The notes beneath the pieces were generated by a model. The model ran no database searches. It saw nothing but the letters and a program-made list of their open reading frames with translations, and was not told the DNA's origin. Positions 1-9,592 of a stretch of DNA of 30,019 nt are shown piece after piece. Made by a program: the position numbers and the translations under genes. The stretch is from CAUZSN01 sp963582345 (GTDB taxonomy: Bacteria; Planctomycetota; Planctomycetia; Planctomycetales; Planctomycetaceae), in assembly GCA_963582345.1 (NCBI GenBank), contig CAUZSN010000022.1, positions 1 through 30,019 of the forward strand. Reading direction: 5' to 3'. Position 1 is the first letter of the stretch; each line of letters opens with the position of its first letter.

Positions 1-1
1 C

Positions 2-1193
<1,192 letters not shown>

Positions 1194-2471
1194 TCAATTG
1201 GACTCTGAACCAAAAACGACGACCTCGACCCCGGGATAGTAGTAGCGGATGATGTCCACACATGTTCTGCCTGCCAGCGCTAATCCGCGGGCACCCCATT
1301 GGCACATTCCCACACAATGTCCGTGTCCGCGTCCTTCGAAAAACATTTGGCCGCCGGCTTCTCGAACCGAGAAGTAGGAACTGTACAGAATCGATGCGGG
1401 AAGCAGGCGCCGCAGGTCAGCGGCTGAGATCAGCAGTTTCCAGCGAGCGTCGGCGACAACGAATGTGGAAACGACTCCGTCCACCGATTGGATCCCTTGG
1501 GTAATCGATACCAATGGGCCGAATAGTTTCCGTTTCTCCTGAAAATAGCGGCTCAGCCTGTTCGACACGTCCTGTTTAGAAAGCTCCGTCCTCCAGCGGT
1601 ATAACCTGGCCGGACGACACCACTGACAGATGACACTTTTCAAGGGCGCTGCAGCGTCGGAAAAAACTGCTCGCCCGACAGTCGTTCGGCCGCCGCAAAC
1701 GGCCGAGTAATAAGTCCGAATCAATTCGCCTTGGTACGTGCAGACCATACCAGCGGTTTCGCTCACAATCCGACGGCTATTGTCACCTTCGCCGGCCAGA
1801 CACCTTCCCGACTGATCTCGATACTGATATCCCAAGTATTTCTGACTGCGCTGGGTTGCATCCAGATCGAAATACGGGTGCCTTTGCGCGCATTTCATCC
1901 GACTCATCGCATACGTTCGTGCTGCGATTGCCTGTGCGCGGCGAGCGGCTGGCGGAAACGTTGCCGGCATTTCACTGTCAACCACACTCGCCAGATATTG
2001 CTCCAAAGGAAGTACGTTGACTGCAATGAGTGTTTCGCCACTTTCCTGTATCAACCGTACGTTTCCACGGTACAAGTGATCGCCGACCCAGATGATAGTC
2101 GACCTGAGCGGCTCGATTTCGAGTTGCGAAAAGGAATAATGTCTGTGACCAATGCTCAACCCATTATTGGTTGGCACAACTTTCGTCGTCTTGAGTCGCT
2201 TTCCGCTACCGACGATGCGCGGGCTTTCCAGCGGCCGAATTTGATACGGACCATCGACCGTAATCTCTAAGTTCCGGACGCGTGTCGGCGTCAGATTGAC
2301 CCGAATCGGAAGAGCGTCCCGCGGCTTCGCAATCTGAATCTCTAAAGGCTCAGCTCTCGTTGCATGCGGTCTTGGCACTCCCCTTAGCCAAAACAATGTC
2401 ACGCCAACACCGACAAACGCCAGAAAAATCAGTTGAGGGGAACATTTCAGCACGGCCGTGCCAGATTTCAT
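1194..2471 (-). CDS. SpoIID/LytB-domain protein, membrane-anchored peptidoglycan lytic enzyme
   Basis: SpoIID-type proteins are lytic transglycosylases acting on peptidoglycan glycan strands. The 425-residue product starts with a single hydrophobic segment (about 12-30, signal anchor). The SpoIID/LytB domain follows: VNVLPLEQYLASVV and SEMPATFPP near 150-175, with the glutamate of SEMP (about 167) at the position of the SpoIID catalytic Glu, then ARRAQAIAARTYA near 177-189. The closing GHGHCVGMCQWGARGLA lies at about 382-399. Two CxxC-like clusters (CQWC, CVGMC) could form disulfides outside the membrane. The upstream TPR gene's TGA overlaps this ATG by one base (TGATG), indicating translational coupling. 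A TTG one codon earlier (2474) is the alternative start. Family call firm; the substrate in planctomycetes is inferred. Confidence 0.88.
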   Translation of the reverse strand: MKSGTAVLKCSPQLIFLAFVGVGVTLFWLRGVPRPHATRAEPLEIQIAKPRDALPIRVNLTPTRVRNLEITVDGPYQIRPLESPRIVGSGKRLKTTKVVPTNNGLSIGHRHYSFSQLEIEPLRSTIIWVGDHLYRGNVRLIQESGETLIAVNVLPLEQYLASVVDSEMPATFPPAARRAQAIAARTYAMSRMKCAQRHPYFDLDATQRSQKYLGYQYRDQSGRCLAGEGDNSRRIVSETAGMVCTYQGELIRTYYSAVCGGRTTVGRAVFSDAAAPLKSVICQWCRPARLYRWRTELSKQDVSNRLSRYFQEKRKLFGPLVSITQGIQSVDGVVSTFVVADARWKLLISAADLRRLLPASILYSSYFSVREAGGQMFFEGRGHGHCVGMCQWGARGLALAGRTCVDIIRYYYPGVEVVVFGSESN

Positions 2472-3817
2472 CAATCATTACGTAATTTTAAATCGATGTC
2501 AGCTAGTTTGGCCCGGACTTCATTCAGTGACGTGACACCGAAATTCTTGCTGCCGAGCAATTCGTCAGCTGTTCGACAAACCAATTCGGCCAATTGCGTA
2601 ATTCCTAGCCGGGCCATACATTTGCGAGCGCGTACCGACAAATCCAGATCGGAAACCGGTCGATCCAGCAATTCACGTTCTTCTGGCGAGACATCCGTTT
2701 GCCGGAACGCTTGCGCCTGAGTTGTGGTTGCGGCGACATTCTGACCGACCGTCAAACCATGAACATCCATCAGTTCACGGACTTCCTTGAGCGACGTTTC
2801 ACCGAAATTCTTACCCGCCAGCAATTCTTGTTCGGTTACTTTGGTCAAAGCGTCCAGATTGTTGATTTGGATGCTCTCTAGACAGTTCCGACTTCTGACG
2901 GTCAACTCGAAGTCAGTAATCGGCCGGCTCAGCAGTTGCTGCATCCGTGCTTCCTCACGAACCGAGTCTTCGTCGTAATACATACCGCTGGTCGCTTCGA
3001 TGTCTTTCAGATATAGCAGCGCCTGTGGGTGGTTTGGATCGTCTTTCAGAATCTGACGGAAACAATAGGCTGCGGCCGAGTAATTTCCCATGTCCTCGTA
3101 AAGCAAGCCCAGATTAAGCAGCGCGCCAACATACTGCGGAGGTTTTGCCAACGATCGTTCGTAGAGACGAACAGCCTCCTCGTCGTTCCCGCGCAGGCTG
3201 TGCTCACTTGCCAAGGAGAACAATGCCCGTGAATTTTCGGGATCCATGTCAACCGCTCGCTCAAAATACTCAACCGCTCCGTACGTGTCGCCGCGATCCG
3301 ACAGGATACAGCCCATTTGATATGAGTATTCGGCGCGTGTCGCGCCTTTTGTCGCGGCACTGCGTAAAATCGATTCTGCTTCTTGCAAGCGCCCTTGAAC
3401 GCGAATAGCGCCCGCCCGCCGCAAAATGCATTCGATCAGATCGTGTCCGAGTTGGCCGGCCGCCTGGAACTTCTTTTCGGCTTCGGCATGGCGATCCAGT
3501 GAGGCAAGCGCTAACGCATGGTAAAAGCTGCCCATTGCACTATCGGTAACTGCCGACAGGTAGTCGTGGGCTGCCTTGTGTTGGCCCAGCAAATACAGAC
3601 CGATGCCGAGCCGAAGCAGGTCGTTTTTGGCAGCTCCCGCCGATGAATCGATCTCAGCCTTGAGAGTTGAAATCTCTTCACGGACTTCCTGTATCTGTTG
3701 GTTCACAATTGCCTGTTGAAGCTGTTCGACCTCTTCCGCACCAAATGACGATCGATCGCGAAGCACATCACGCACATTGACATTTTCTGCAAGTGTCACA
3801 ACCAACGACCCCTTCAT
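2471..3817 (-). CDS. TPR protein with two RNA-polymerase-alpha C-terminal-like (HhH) domains
   Basis: A 448-residue protein of a type I associate with planctomycetes. Order: N-terminal segment with a coiled-coil-like stretch (about 25-58), TPR repeats (about 65-275, clearest around YFERAVDMDPENSRALFSLA), then two modules resembling the RNA polymerase alpha C-terminal domain (about 298-356 and 387-448). Each has LxxxVRxRxC and KNFGxTSLxEVR. Against E. coli alpha, the Arg265 equivalent is kept in both copies. The Asn268 equivalent is kept only in the first (Lys in the second), and the Lys298 equivalent is Thr in both, so alpha-like DNA binding is doubtful. I chose ATG at 3817 because it has an AGG-type site and sits about 45 bases below the predicted transcription start; TTG at 3853 would leave almost no leader. 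It is coupled to the SpoIID-like gene. The role is unknown; a scaffold is possible. Confidence 0.82.
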   Translation of the reverse strand: MKGSLVVTLAENVNVRDVLRDRSSFGAEEVEQLQQAIVNQQIQEVREEISTLKAEIDSSAGAAKNDLLRLGIGLYLLGQHKAAHDYLSAVTDSAMGSFYHALALASLDRHAEAEKKFQAAGQLGHDLIECILRRAGAIRVQGRLQEAESILRSAATKGATRAEYSYQMGCILSDRGDTYGAVEYFERAVDMDPENSRALFSLASEHSLRGNDEEAVRLYERSLAKPPQYVGALLNLGLLYEDMGNYSAAAYCFRQILKDDPNHPQALLYLKDIEATSGMYYDEDSVREEARMQQLLSRPITDFELTVRSRNCLESIQINNLDALTKVTEQELLAGKNFGETSLKEVRELMDVHGLTVGQNVAATTTQAQAFRQTDVSPEERELLDRPVSDLDLSVRARKCMARLGITQLAELVCRTADELLGSKNFGVTSLNEVRAKLADIDLKLRND

Positions 3818-3868
3818 AAAACCTACGCGGACCGAAATCGCTCCCGAACTCAAGCTGATACGACATCA

Positions 3869-3896
3869 AGTATAATGACGTGGACTAAGCTTGCAA
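3869..3896 (-). promoter_or_regulatory. Putative sigma70-type promoter of the TPR/RpoA-CTD-like and SpoIID operon
   Basis: On the minus strand TTGCAA (3891-3896, four of six to the -35 consensus) and TATACT (3869-3874, five of six to the -10 consensus) are 16 bases apart. Transcription would start near 3862, about 45 bases before ATG 3817. A perfect TATAAT on the plus strand overlaps it at 3871-3876 but lacks a matching -35. Sequence-based prediction only. Confidence 0.5.
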
Positions 3897-4211
3897 CATA
3901 GGTTACCAGGTATTACACCGAGCACCGTCTTCACCGCGCCAGACTATAGATGGGTTTCGTAATTTCATCTTACGAAACACTACAATTCACCTAGCTGAAT
4001 ACTACGATTTAACAACTTGCAGCGAAACCTGATACCTTGCAACGAGGAGTGAGCGAATCCGTTTTGGCCTTGTCATCTCGCTAGGAAACCGCCCTAATTC
4101 TTCATTGGCCTGGAATCGACGCGTACTCCGATTTTCTTCGACTCGGCGCTATGTGAATGGACACCGAATTTTCCTCTGAGTCATACAAAACAATTCGACC
4201 TTGCAACGAAC
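3897..4211. other. Divergent intergenic region with a perfect inverted repeat
   Basis: No gene is visible between the minus-strand operon promoter and the DUF2752 gene. A perfect 9-bp inverted repeat, GTTTCGTAA at 3954-3962 and TTACGAAAC at 3970-3978, is separated by 7 bases. It could be an operator or a stem-loop; there is no T-run, so it is not an obvious terminator. An 11-base direct repeat, CCTTGCAACGA, occurs at 4035-4045 and again at 4199-4209, just before the GTG start at 4212. Confidence 0.55.
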
Positions 4212-4697
4212 GTGAAAAACCAGTATTTACCCTCACTCTCCGGCAATCCCACGATGGACGACGTCTGTGATCAAACCGGATTTCCACTAGGACGAACTGG
4301 CCGAGTGCTACTGGTTTTGTGGAGCTTGATTGTGTTGGCCGGCTTCGCCGTGGCCCTGTCGCTGGAACCTGACACACACAGATATGGCACTCATCAGGAA
4401 CTTGGCTTGCCGCCGTGTACGTCTCTAGTTTTGTTTGACATTCCCTGTCCGAGCTGCGGGATGACGACCAGCTTTTCGCATTTTGTCCGAGGCCAATTTA
4501 AACAGGCAGCGCAAGCCAATACGGCCGGGGTATTGTTGGCGGCCATCTGTGCTGCTCAAATTCCCTGGTGTTGGTTGAGCGCTTACCAAGGACATTTGTG
4601 GAGGGTTAGGCGACCTCACGTTTTCCTACTGTGCGTGTTATCGGTCCTGTCCGGGGTGTGCGTCGTACAATGGACATCGAAATTGTTGTTGAGGTGA
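4212..4697 (+). CDS. DUF2752 family small membrane protein
   Basis: A 161-residue inner-membrane protein. Its core, FDIPCPSCGMTTSFSHFVRG followed by QFKQAAQANTAG, is the hallmark of the DUF2752 family (a CPxCGxTT-like box, then a conserved N in the next helix). Hydrophobic segments lie at about 29-50, 102-122 and 135-154. The cysteine pair sits near a membrane boundary, but its role is unknown. The start shown is GTG; an in-frame ATG at 4254 is equally possible, and neither has a clear ribosome binding site. It is followed after about 100 bases by two lipoprotein genes on the same strand, perhaps one envelope unit. Molecular function unknown. Confidence 0.82.
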   Translation: MKNQYLPSLSGNPTMDDVCDQTGFPLGRTGRVLLVLWSLIVLAGFAVALSLEPDTHRYGTHQELGLPPCTSLVLFDIPCPSCGMTTSFSHFVRGQFKQAAQANTAGVLLAAICAAQIPWCWLSAYQGHLWRVRRPHVFLLCVLSVLSGVCVVQWTSKLLLR

Positions 4698-4801
4698 AAG
4701 GAATAGGCTTCGGTGTTCCAGTTTCAGGATTCACACGTTGACGCGATCCGCTTGCATCATGAACACTCAGACCCAACCACCGAACTCTGGATTCATCTAT
4801 T

Positions 4802-5461
4802 ATGAACAAGGCAAGGAAGCTTTACGCGATTGCGTTGGCTGGCTCGATGGTGTGCTGCCTAGCCGGATGCTCGTTGTTCGTCATGACGGGAAAAATGATT
4901 TTCGGCAATCCGCTGGTCCCGTCCACATTTCGATCCAAAACCGGAGTTGATCTGGCCAATGGCAAAAGCACGCTGCTGATCGTCTGCTCGACTCCTGAAT
5001 CGATCAAGTCAGAAGTACCATCAATCGATTTTGACCTTATTGATGGAATCGCCCGCCGACTGAAGCAAAATGGCATCGATTTCATCAATCCGGATCAGGT
5101 CGCCAATTGGCTGGGCGATAACGGTGGCTTCGATAATCCCTCGGAACTGGCACGAGACTTTGATGCCGACTACTTGGTGCACTTCAATCTCGAGCAAATT
5201 GCATTCCGGGAAGAAAACAGCCCGATGATGTTGCGTGGCCGGATCAGTGGAACGGTTTCGGTTTACCAGATCGAAACGATTGACGGTCAGAAACGGACGC
5301 GGCAAGTCTTCATCGAAGATTATCACACCAAGTATCCCAAACTATACCCAGATTCCGCCGACGAAATTTCTATGCGAGTATTCCAACAGCGATTCTTGAA
5401 TCTTATCGGTGATCAACTGTCACGATACTTGTGCGACTACCGACCGGACCAAGATCTTTGA
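4802..5461 (+). CDS. Predicted lipoprotein, first of a tandem paralogous pair
   Basis: 219 residues with a lipoprotein signal: basic MNKARK, a hydrophobic stretch, and lipobox LAGC with the acylated Cys at about 23. The mature part has an alternating beta/alpha look (LLIVCSTPES, then DLIDGIARRLKQNGIDFI), somewhat like TolB-N or GNA1162-type lipoproteins, but I cannot assign a named family. It is clearly paralogous to the next gene. Shared landmarks are PD-Q/R-V-x-x-WL, an aspartate-led YLVHFNLE versus YVIYVDLQ strand, EENS, RGRxxGxVSV and a C-terminal FQQRFLNLIG versus FKRRYLSRLS helix. No strong ribosome binding site. Likely anchored in a membrane; function unknown. Confidence 0.78.
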   Translation: MNKARKLYAIALAGSMVCCLAGCSLFVMTGKMIFGNPLVPSTFRSKTGVDLANGKSTLLIVCSTPESIKSEVPSIDFDLIDGIARRLKQNGIDFINPDQVANWLGDNGGFDNPSELARDFDADYLVHFNLEQIAFREENSPMMLRGRISGTVSVYQIETIDGQKRTRQVFIEDYHTKYPKLYPDSADEISMRVFQQRFLNLIGDQLSRYLCDYRPDQDL

Positions 5462-5502
5462 TAGTTTTCACCAAGCGGTCATAAATTGCGAAGGATCGCA
5501 TA

Positions 5503-6198
5503 ATGAAAGTGACAGAAAATAACATGAAATCAAATCATACAAACATCCGCGTCGGATTCAGGATGTTGGCCGCTTTGACGGCAACCGTTTCATTGGCGGG
5601 CTGCAATTACATCGTTTTGTTGGGTTATCTGATTGGTGGGCCGCCCTCGATTGAACCCGACTTCGACGCTACGACAAGAAAGTCAATGACGGACAAGGAC
5701 GTCATCGTTGCTGTCGTGTGCTACGTGCCTGACGAAGTCAAATGGAATTATCCCGAGATCGACCAGGATTTGGCCAAGTATATTTCCTACCGAATGCACC
5801 AGCATCGAGTGAAAACCATCGATCCGGACCGCGTGAATGCGTGGCTCGATGAGAACTCGGAATGGTCTGAGCCAGATGAGATTGGACACGCGCTAAGCGT
5901 CAAATATGTAATCTACGTCGATCTCCAGAATTTTGTTCTCTTTGAAGAGAACAGCAGCGATCTGTTTCGCGGGCGTGCAGACGGTGCTGTGAGTGTGTGG
6001 GAAATGGACGAAGACGGTGAAGGTGACAAGATTTACCATAAAGAGATCATTTCCAAGTTTCCGCTATTGGCTCCAGTTTCCACGTACGAGGTGTCTGAAC
6101 CGATGTTTAAACGTCGCTATCTGTCGCGACTGAGCGAAGAAATCGGACGCCTATTTTACGAACACTACGCCGGTGACGACGTCCCGGATGCAACATAG
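5503..6198 (+). CDS. Predicted lipoprotein, second of the tandem pair
   Basis: 231 residues, 41 bases after its paralogue. AAGGA (5491-5495) lies 7 bases before the ATG and supports this start; a second ATG seven codons on (5524) is less well placed. The signal sequence has an extended polar front and lipobox LAGC (Cys at about 34). The mature domain follows the first paralogue through INPDQ/IDPDR, the WLxxN turn, the EENS loop and RGRxxGxVSV. The pair is diverged, so the duplication is not recent and each copy has probably been kept for its own role. The C-terminus is more acidic. An imperfect palindrome follows the stop codon. Function unknown. Confidence 0.78.
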   Translation: MKVTENNMKSNHTNIRVGFRMLAALTATVSLAGCNYIVLLGYLIGGPPSIEPDFDATTRKSMTDKDVIVAVVCYVPDEVKWNYPEIDQDLAKYISYRMHQHRVKTIDPDRVNAWLDENSEWSEPDEIGHALSVKYVIYVDLQNFVLFEENSSDLFRGRADGAVSVWEMDEDGEGDKIYHKEIISKFPLLAPVSTYEVSEPMFKRRYLSRLSEEIGRLFYEHYAGDDVPDAT

Positions 6199-6219
6199 AA
6201 ACCGTTGCCGACTTCATTT

Positions 6220-6243
6220 GGCCGTCGTTTCCGAAACACGGCC
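6220..6243 (+). terminator. Possible hairpin at end of lipoprotein operon
   Basis: GGCCGT (6220-6225) pairs with ACGGCC (6238-6243), and GTTTC (6227-6231) faces GAAAC (6233-6237) inside, with one bulged C. It begins 22 bases after the stop of the second lipoprotein. No T-run follows, so it may be a processing or pausing hairpin rather than a classical terminator. Confidence 0.35.
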
Positions 6244-6722
6244 GGTCTCGGAAAGATCCCATCTGGCTATCAGCGAACCTGATCGATGAATTCGGTATGT
6301 CGATCGAGCCAACTCAATCACAACGCTGATTGCCGTGGCGGCCAAACACTTATTGAAACACGAGACACTGCCCCATATCTCGCCCGCCAGCAACACGCCC
6401 ACAAAGCTGAACGACGCACTGATCAACAACTGCTGCAGTCCAGCTTCGCGTCACAATCGTTGCAGATCGTCAGACCTCTGCTAGCAGACCGATCTCTAGC
6501 AGCGCCACCGTCTCGTCAAATTCAACGCTAGAAATCAGACGTAAATTGGCCATCTGCACGGCATTGACCAAGTGATTACTGCACTCGATAATCGGTGGTG
6601 TAGTGGTATATAAAACGCGACGCCAACATTTACTCGTCACCGTCTAGCAGAACTTTTTTTCAGGTTCATTCCGAAGCGTAAGTTACACAAGAAATCTCAG
6701 GAATTGCAGACCTGATTGCACA
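6244..6722. other. Intergenic stretch without a convincing gene
   Basis: No recognised gene. A minus-strand frame ending at 6214 (start 6429, 71 codons) encodes two hydrophobic segments and could be the tail of a decayed membrane protein, but I see no start signal and no family match. A TATATAAAA string at about 6607-6615 and a run of seven T at 6653-6659 precede the zinc-ribbon gene; neither forms a convincing promoter or terminator. Confidence 0.45.
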
Positions 6723-6974
6723 ATGTTTAGTTGGCTCGACAAGGCTGCGAATGTTCTGACTCGCCGCAGTCCCGATGCGCTGCCCGAACCATTCGAAATT
6801 TCGTATCAATGCAGCAACGTTGTCAGTGGAATTCGATACGACTGCTATCAACGAGTGTTGCGCAAGAATTGCGCAGAGCCGTTTTTCATCTTACCGTCCG
6901 ACGTATTTCCAAAGTGTCAGCGGAGAAACTTCAAAGTTGAGGGACGCAAGACCAAAAATCATGCAGCGCGATAA
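6723..6974 (+). pseudogene. N-terminal zinc-ribbon segment, separated by an in-frame TAA from the downstream TM/TPR gene
   Basis: 83 codons starting MFSWLDKAANVL, with LPEPFEI, SGIR, a Cys-containing stretch and FFILPSDVFP. This matches what I know as the N-terminus of planctomycete zinc-ribbon/TM/TPR proteins (LPEPF, CxCG, SGxR, CxxCG, FVLPxxxYP). The zinc ribbon looks degenerate: the first CxC is reduced to one Cys, and of the usual CxxC only KNC remains. The frame ends at TAA 6972-6974, but the same frame continues open from 6975 into the next entry with 22 codons and no stop. It is best read as the first part of one 900-codon gene broken by a nonsense codon. A separate small gene is less likely. 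Confidence 0.6.
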
Positions 6975-7040
6975 GATCCGCCTCGGACCGATGAAGTCAA
7001 CCAAACCGAACAAGATGTTCCGAAGCACGGGCCAACAGCC

Positions 7041-9425
7041 ATGATTATGAAGACCAGTCAGCCCAAAAGGCAAACGAAGGAAGCTATCGTAGATTTTAGT
7101 TTAACCGGCCGGCGTCTCTGGAAAACACTCACCACTGTCCAACTGATTATGTTGTGCATTCTGGGAGCAATTGGCGGCACGGTCTACTGGACAATCACAA
7201 CCAACGCGGTGCAGCGGGCCCATGTCAGTTTCAAAATCGCTACGAAAAACGGGCGTACGGCGCTGCGTGACGGTGATTTCGCAACAGCCGCTAAGGAATT
7301 TAAAATCGCATGCCAGGCATTAGACGTAACTGGCCAGAACGACGAACATGCCCGCACCGTCCGTAGAATGCACCGCGAATCCAAGGTGGCCAACCGACTG
7401 GCGACGGCATCGCTGATCGACATCATCAACGACGCCGAAAAGACCGCCCATACACACGGGATCGACAACTGGCATGAACAGTTCCGGACTAGCCACCTTG
7501 ATACATGGATTGTGGTTCAAACGGTCCTGACGACGTCTTCTGGTCGTGATGGTAAACGGATCCACTCAATCGATCTTCCCCTTACGATCGGCGACAAACC
7601 GGTTGTCTTGGAAGCTAACCTACGTGTATTCGAAAAGCTGACGTCACTGGATGTGGAAGATGAACGAATGAATTCGCGTCCCGTCATCTTTGCCGCACAA
7701 CTGCAAGAATGCCGCCTGAAAAATTCGCACCGAAAATCGTGGAACCTGTTACTCCGCCCCGATTCCGCGTTCCTTTGGTCTCGCTTCGAAACTCTGCAGG
7801 CACTGGGTTTCCAACCCGATGAATTAACCACGGAAAAGCAAATCAGAGAACTTTTGGACAAACAGACGAAAGTGACGGCAGCAACGACTGCCGCTATTGC
7901 CATAAGGACGGGGTTTCCCACGGTTTTCGCCGCGGTTGCATTGGGCCATGCGCCTGACTTGACAGTGAGAAGAACACAGTCGATTCAAAGCTTTAACAAA
8001 CTGAAGCCAAGCTGGTCCAAACTTGTCGGCAGACAATTGCGGCTAGAAGGCCGATATTCTTCTTTCTCTGTTGTCGTCGGATCCACTCACTTCCGCTTCG
8101 CAAAGTGTGACTTGAGGTTTCGGTCTAAAAAGAGACTGTCCAAACCAAGAGGAAGTAAAATTATTGTCGTGTCCGGTCGAATTGCGAAAGAAAAAGGAAA
8201 TTTGTTCTTCGCTGTCGACACTCTGCGGCAGCTCCCTAGCGATATCGTAACGTTCCGCAGGCGCCGGCCGACCGGTCCCAACACGCAGCCCAAAGATTGG
8301 TACGAATTAGGCGAATGGGCCACGGCACGCAGCAAGTTCTACCAGGACAAAGAACTTGCCGATCAAGCAGTTCGGGCTTACCAAAAGGGCATCGAGATGG
8401 AACGTAGTCGTCTAGAAAAAATCACTCCGAACGCGCTGCTGCGACTGGCGGAGAAGTGTGAGACACTGATGATACCGGACTGGCTATGGCTTACGTTGAG
8501 GCATGAAGCCTATCAATTGTCGTGGCAAACGCTTCGCAAACAGGACAATGTCGCGAAGCAGCTGGCCGATCTGAAGCAACGGATCGTCCATAACTTGCCC
8601 GGCAGCCGAGATTCCCTGGGACCTACCGAAAATGCGTTGCGGCAAGCTTACTTGGCTAATCCGCTTGAGTTCTATAAAACCAGCAGCGTCGCAAACCGAC
8701 CAAAACTCCATCGTATTCTTTACAGTAACGTCGTGTTGCACACGATCTTAACACATGGCTCGCAAACAGGCCGCAGCGGTTTTGAGATCGCCCAGTCGAT
8801 TGAAAAGGAATTGCCGGAGCTGAAAGAGTTGGCCGAAAGACACCGCGAGCGAGGACTGTCCTTGAAACTCTCGAATGTCGAAAAACTTACTCAACAACAA
8901 ATGCTCCAGTTACATGACGACTTCATTAGTCGGAAGCGACCTGCGAAAGCCGATGAAACGCTGAAGCGCTGGTTGAATTCTCAGGAAAAACGACTGCGTC
9001 AGGAGGGACCGAGCGGATTGATTCAACTAGCTGACCAATACGTCAATTTGTTCAACGACAAACAAACGGCTGTCCGGTTACTGCTGGAAGCCTACAAATC
9101 AACTCACAATTCGAATATCGCCGAAATGCTGCAAGGTTTCGGTTACATACTGAAAGACGAACTGTGGATCAAGAACGACTCGCTGAATCTCGATCGCGGA
9201 ACTGTGCTCGATGCCAACATCTCAATTGGAATGAGTTCTAGTGAGGTTCGGAAACGGCTGCTCGTTCCAACCTCTATCACTCGGGTGGCTTCAGCGGGAA
9301 AAATGGCTGAAGTGTGGATCTACGGCGAACACGGTATGTCTCGTTTTGTGATTCACATGCTCCGCAGGCTCCGCCAAAAGGAAGCTAAAGTCGTGGGAAT
9401 TTCGCACTTGAATTCGCAAGAGTAG
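7041..9425 (+). CDS. Large single-pass membrane protein with TPR-like helices and a BamE-like C-terminal motif (possibly 5'-truncated by a stop codon)
   Basis: 794 residues from ATG 7041, with no ribosome binding site. After a basic front there is a transmembrane segment (about 35-54, TVQLIMLCILGAIGGTVYW), then GRTALRDGDFATAAKEFKIA, the first of several TPR-like helix pairs. The middle is charged and helical, and includes a segment around 330-400 resembling a small beta-domain. Near the C-terminus, ISIGMSSSEVRKRLLVP followed by a WIYG strand recalls the SmpA/BamE-type turn seen in outer-membrane assembly lipoproteins; this is resemblance only. The frame is open upstream to 6975, and the zinc-ribbon piece at 6723-6974 is in the same frame. 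The intact product would thus be zinc ribbon, linker, TM, TPR. If the TAA is real, this part may be translated by reinitiation or be a remnant. Function unknown. Confidence 0.7.
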   Translation: MIMKTSQPKRQTKEAIVDFSLTGRRLWKTLTTVQLIMLCILGAIGGTVYWTITTNAVQRAHVSFKIATKNGRTALRDGDFATAAKEFKIACQALDVTGQNDEHARTVRRMHRESKVANRLATASLIDIINDAEKTAHTHGIDNWHEQFRTSHLDTWIVVQTVLTTSSGRDGKRIHSIDLPLTIGDKPVVLEANLRVFEKLTSLDVEDERMNSRPVIFAAQLQECRLKNSHRKSWNLLLRPDSAFLWSRFETLQALGFQPDELTTEKQIRELLDKQTKVTAATTAAIAIRTGFPTVFAAVALGHAPDLTVRRTQSIQSFNKLKPSWSKLVGRQLRLEGRYSSFSVVVGSTHFRFAKCDLRFRSKKRLSKPRGSKIIVVSGRIAKEKGNLFFAVDTLRQLPSDIVTFRRRRPTGPNTQPKDWYELGEWATARSKFYQDKELADQAVRAYQKGIEMERSRLEKITPNALLRLAEKCETLMIPDWLWLTLRHEAYQLSWQTLRKQDNVAKQLADLKQRIVHNLPGSRDSLGPTENALRQAYLANPLEFYKTSSVANRPKLHRILYSNVVLHTILTHGSQTGRSGFEIAQSIEKELPELKELAERHRERGLSLKLSNVEKLTQQQMLQLHDDFISRKRPAKADETLKRWLNSQEKRLRQEGPSGLIQLADQYVNLFNDKQTAVRLLLEAYKSTHNSNIAEMLQGFGYILKDELWIKNDSLNLDRGTVLDANISIGMSSSEVRKRLLVPTSITRVASAGKMAEVWIYGEHGMSRFVIHMLRRLRQKEAKVVGISHLNSQE

Positions 9426-9592
9426 CCGGCGTAAGTACACAGAGAGTTTGCAAGTTTTCTTAGAACCTTTTGAGTTGTCTTGTAACCAACGGGGCTGGGA
9501 CGAGTCATTCCTCAAAATGCTCTAGTACGACCTTCACGAGCATCCTGCGAAGGCCGACACGCAGTGATCCACAATCGACAGTGTTGCTGCTG

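Noticed and set aside
6214..6429. Short hydrophobic minus-strand frame
   Set aside because: No start signal, no recognised family, and it overlaps the post-operon hairpin. It could be a decayed membrane protein tail but is unsupported.
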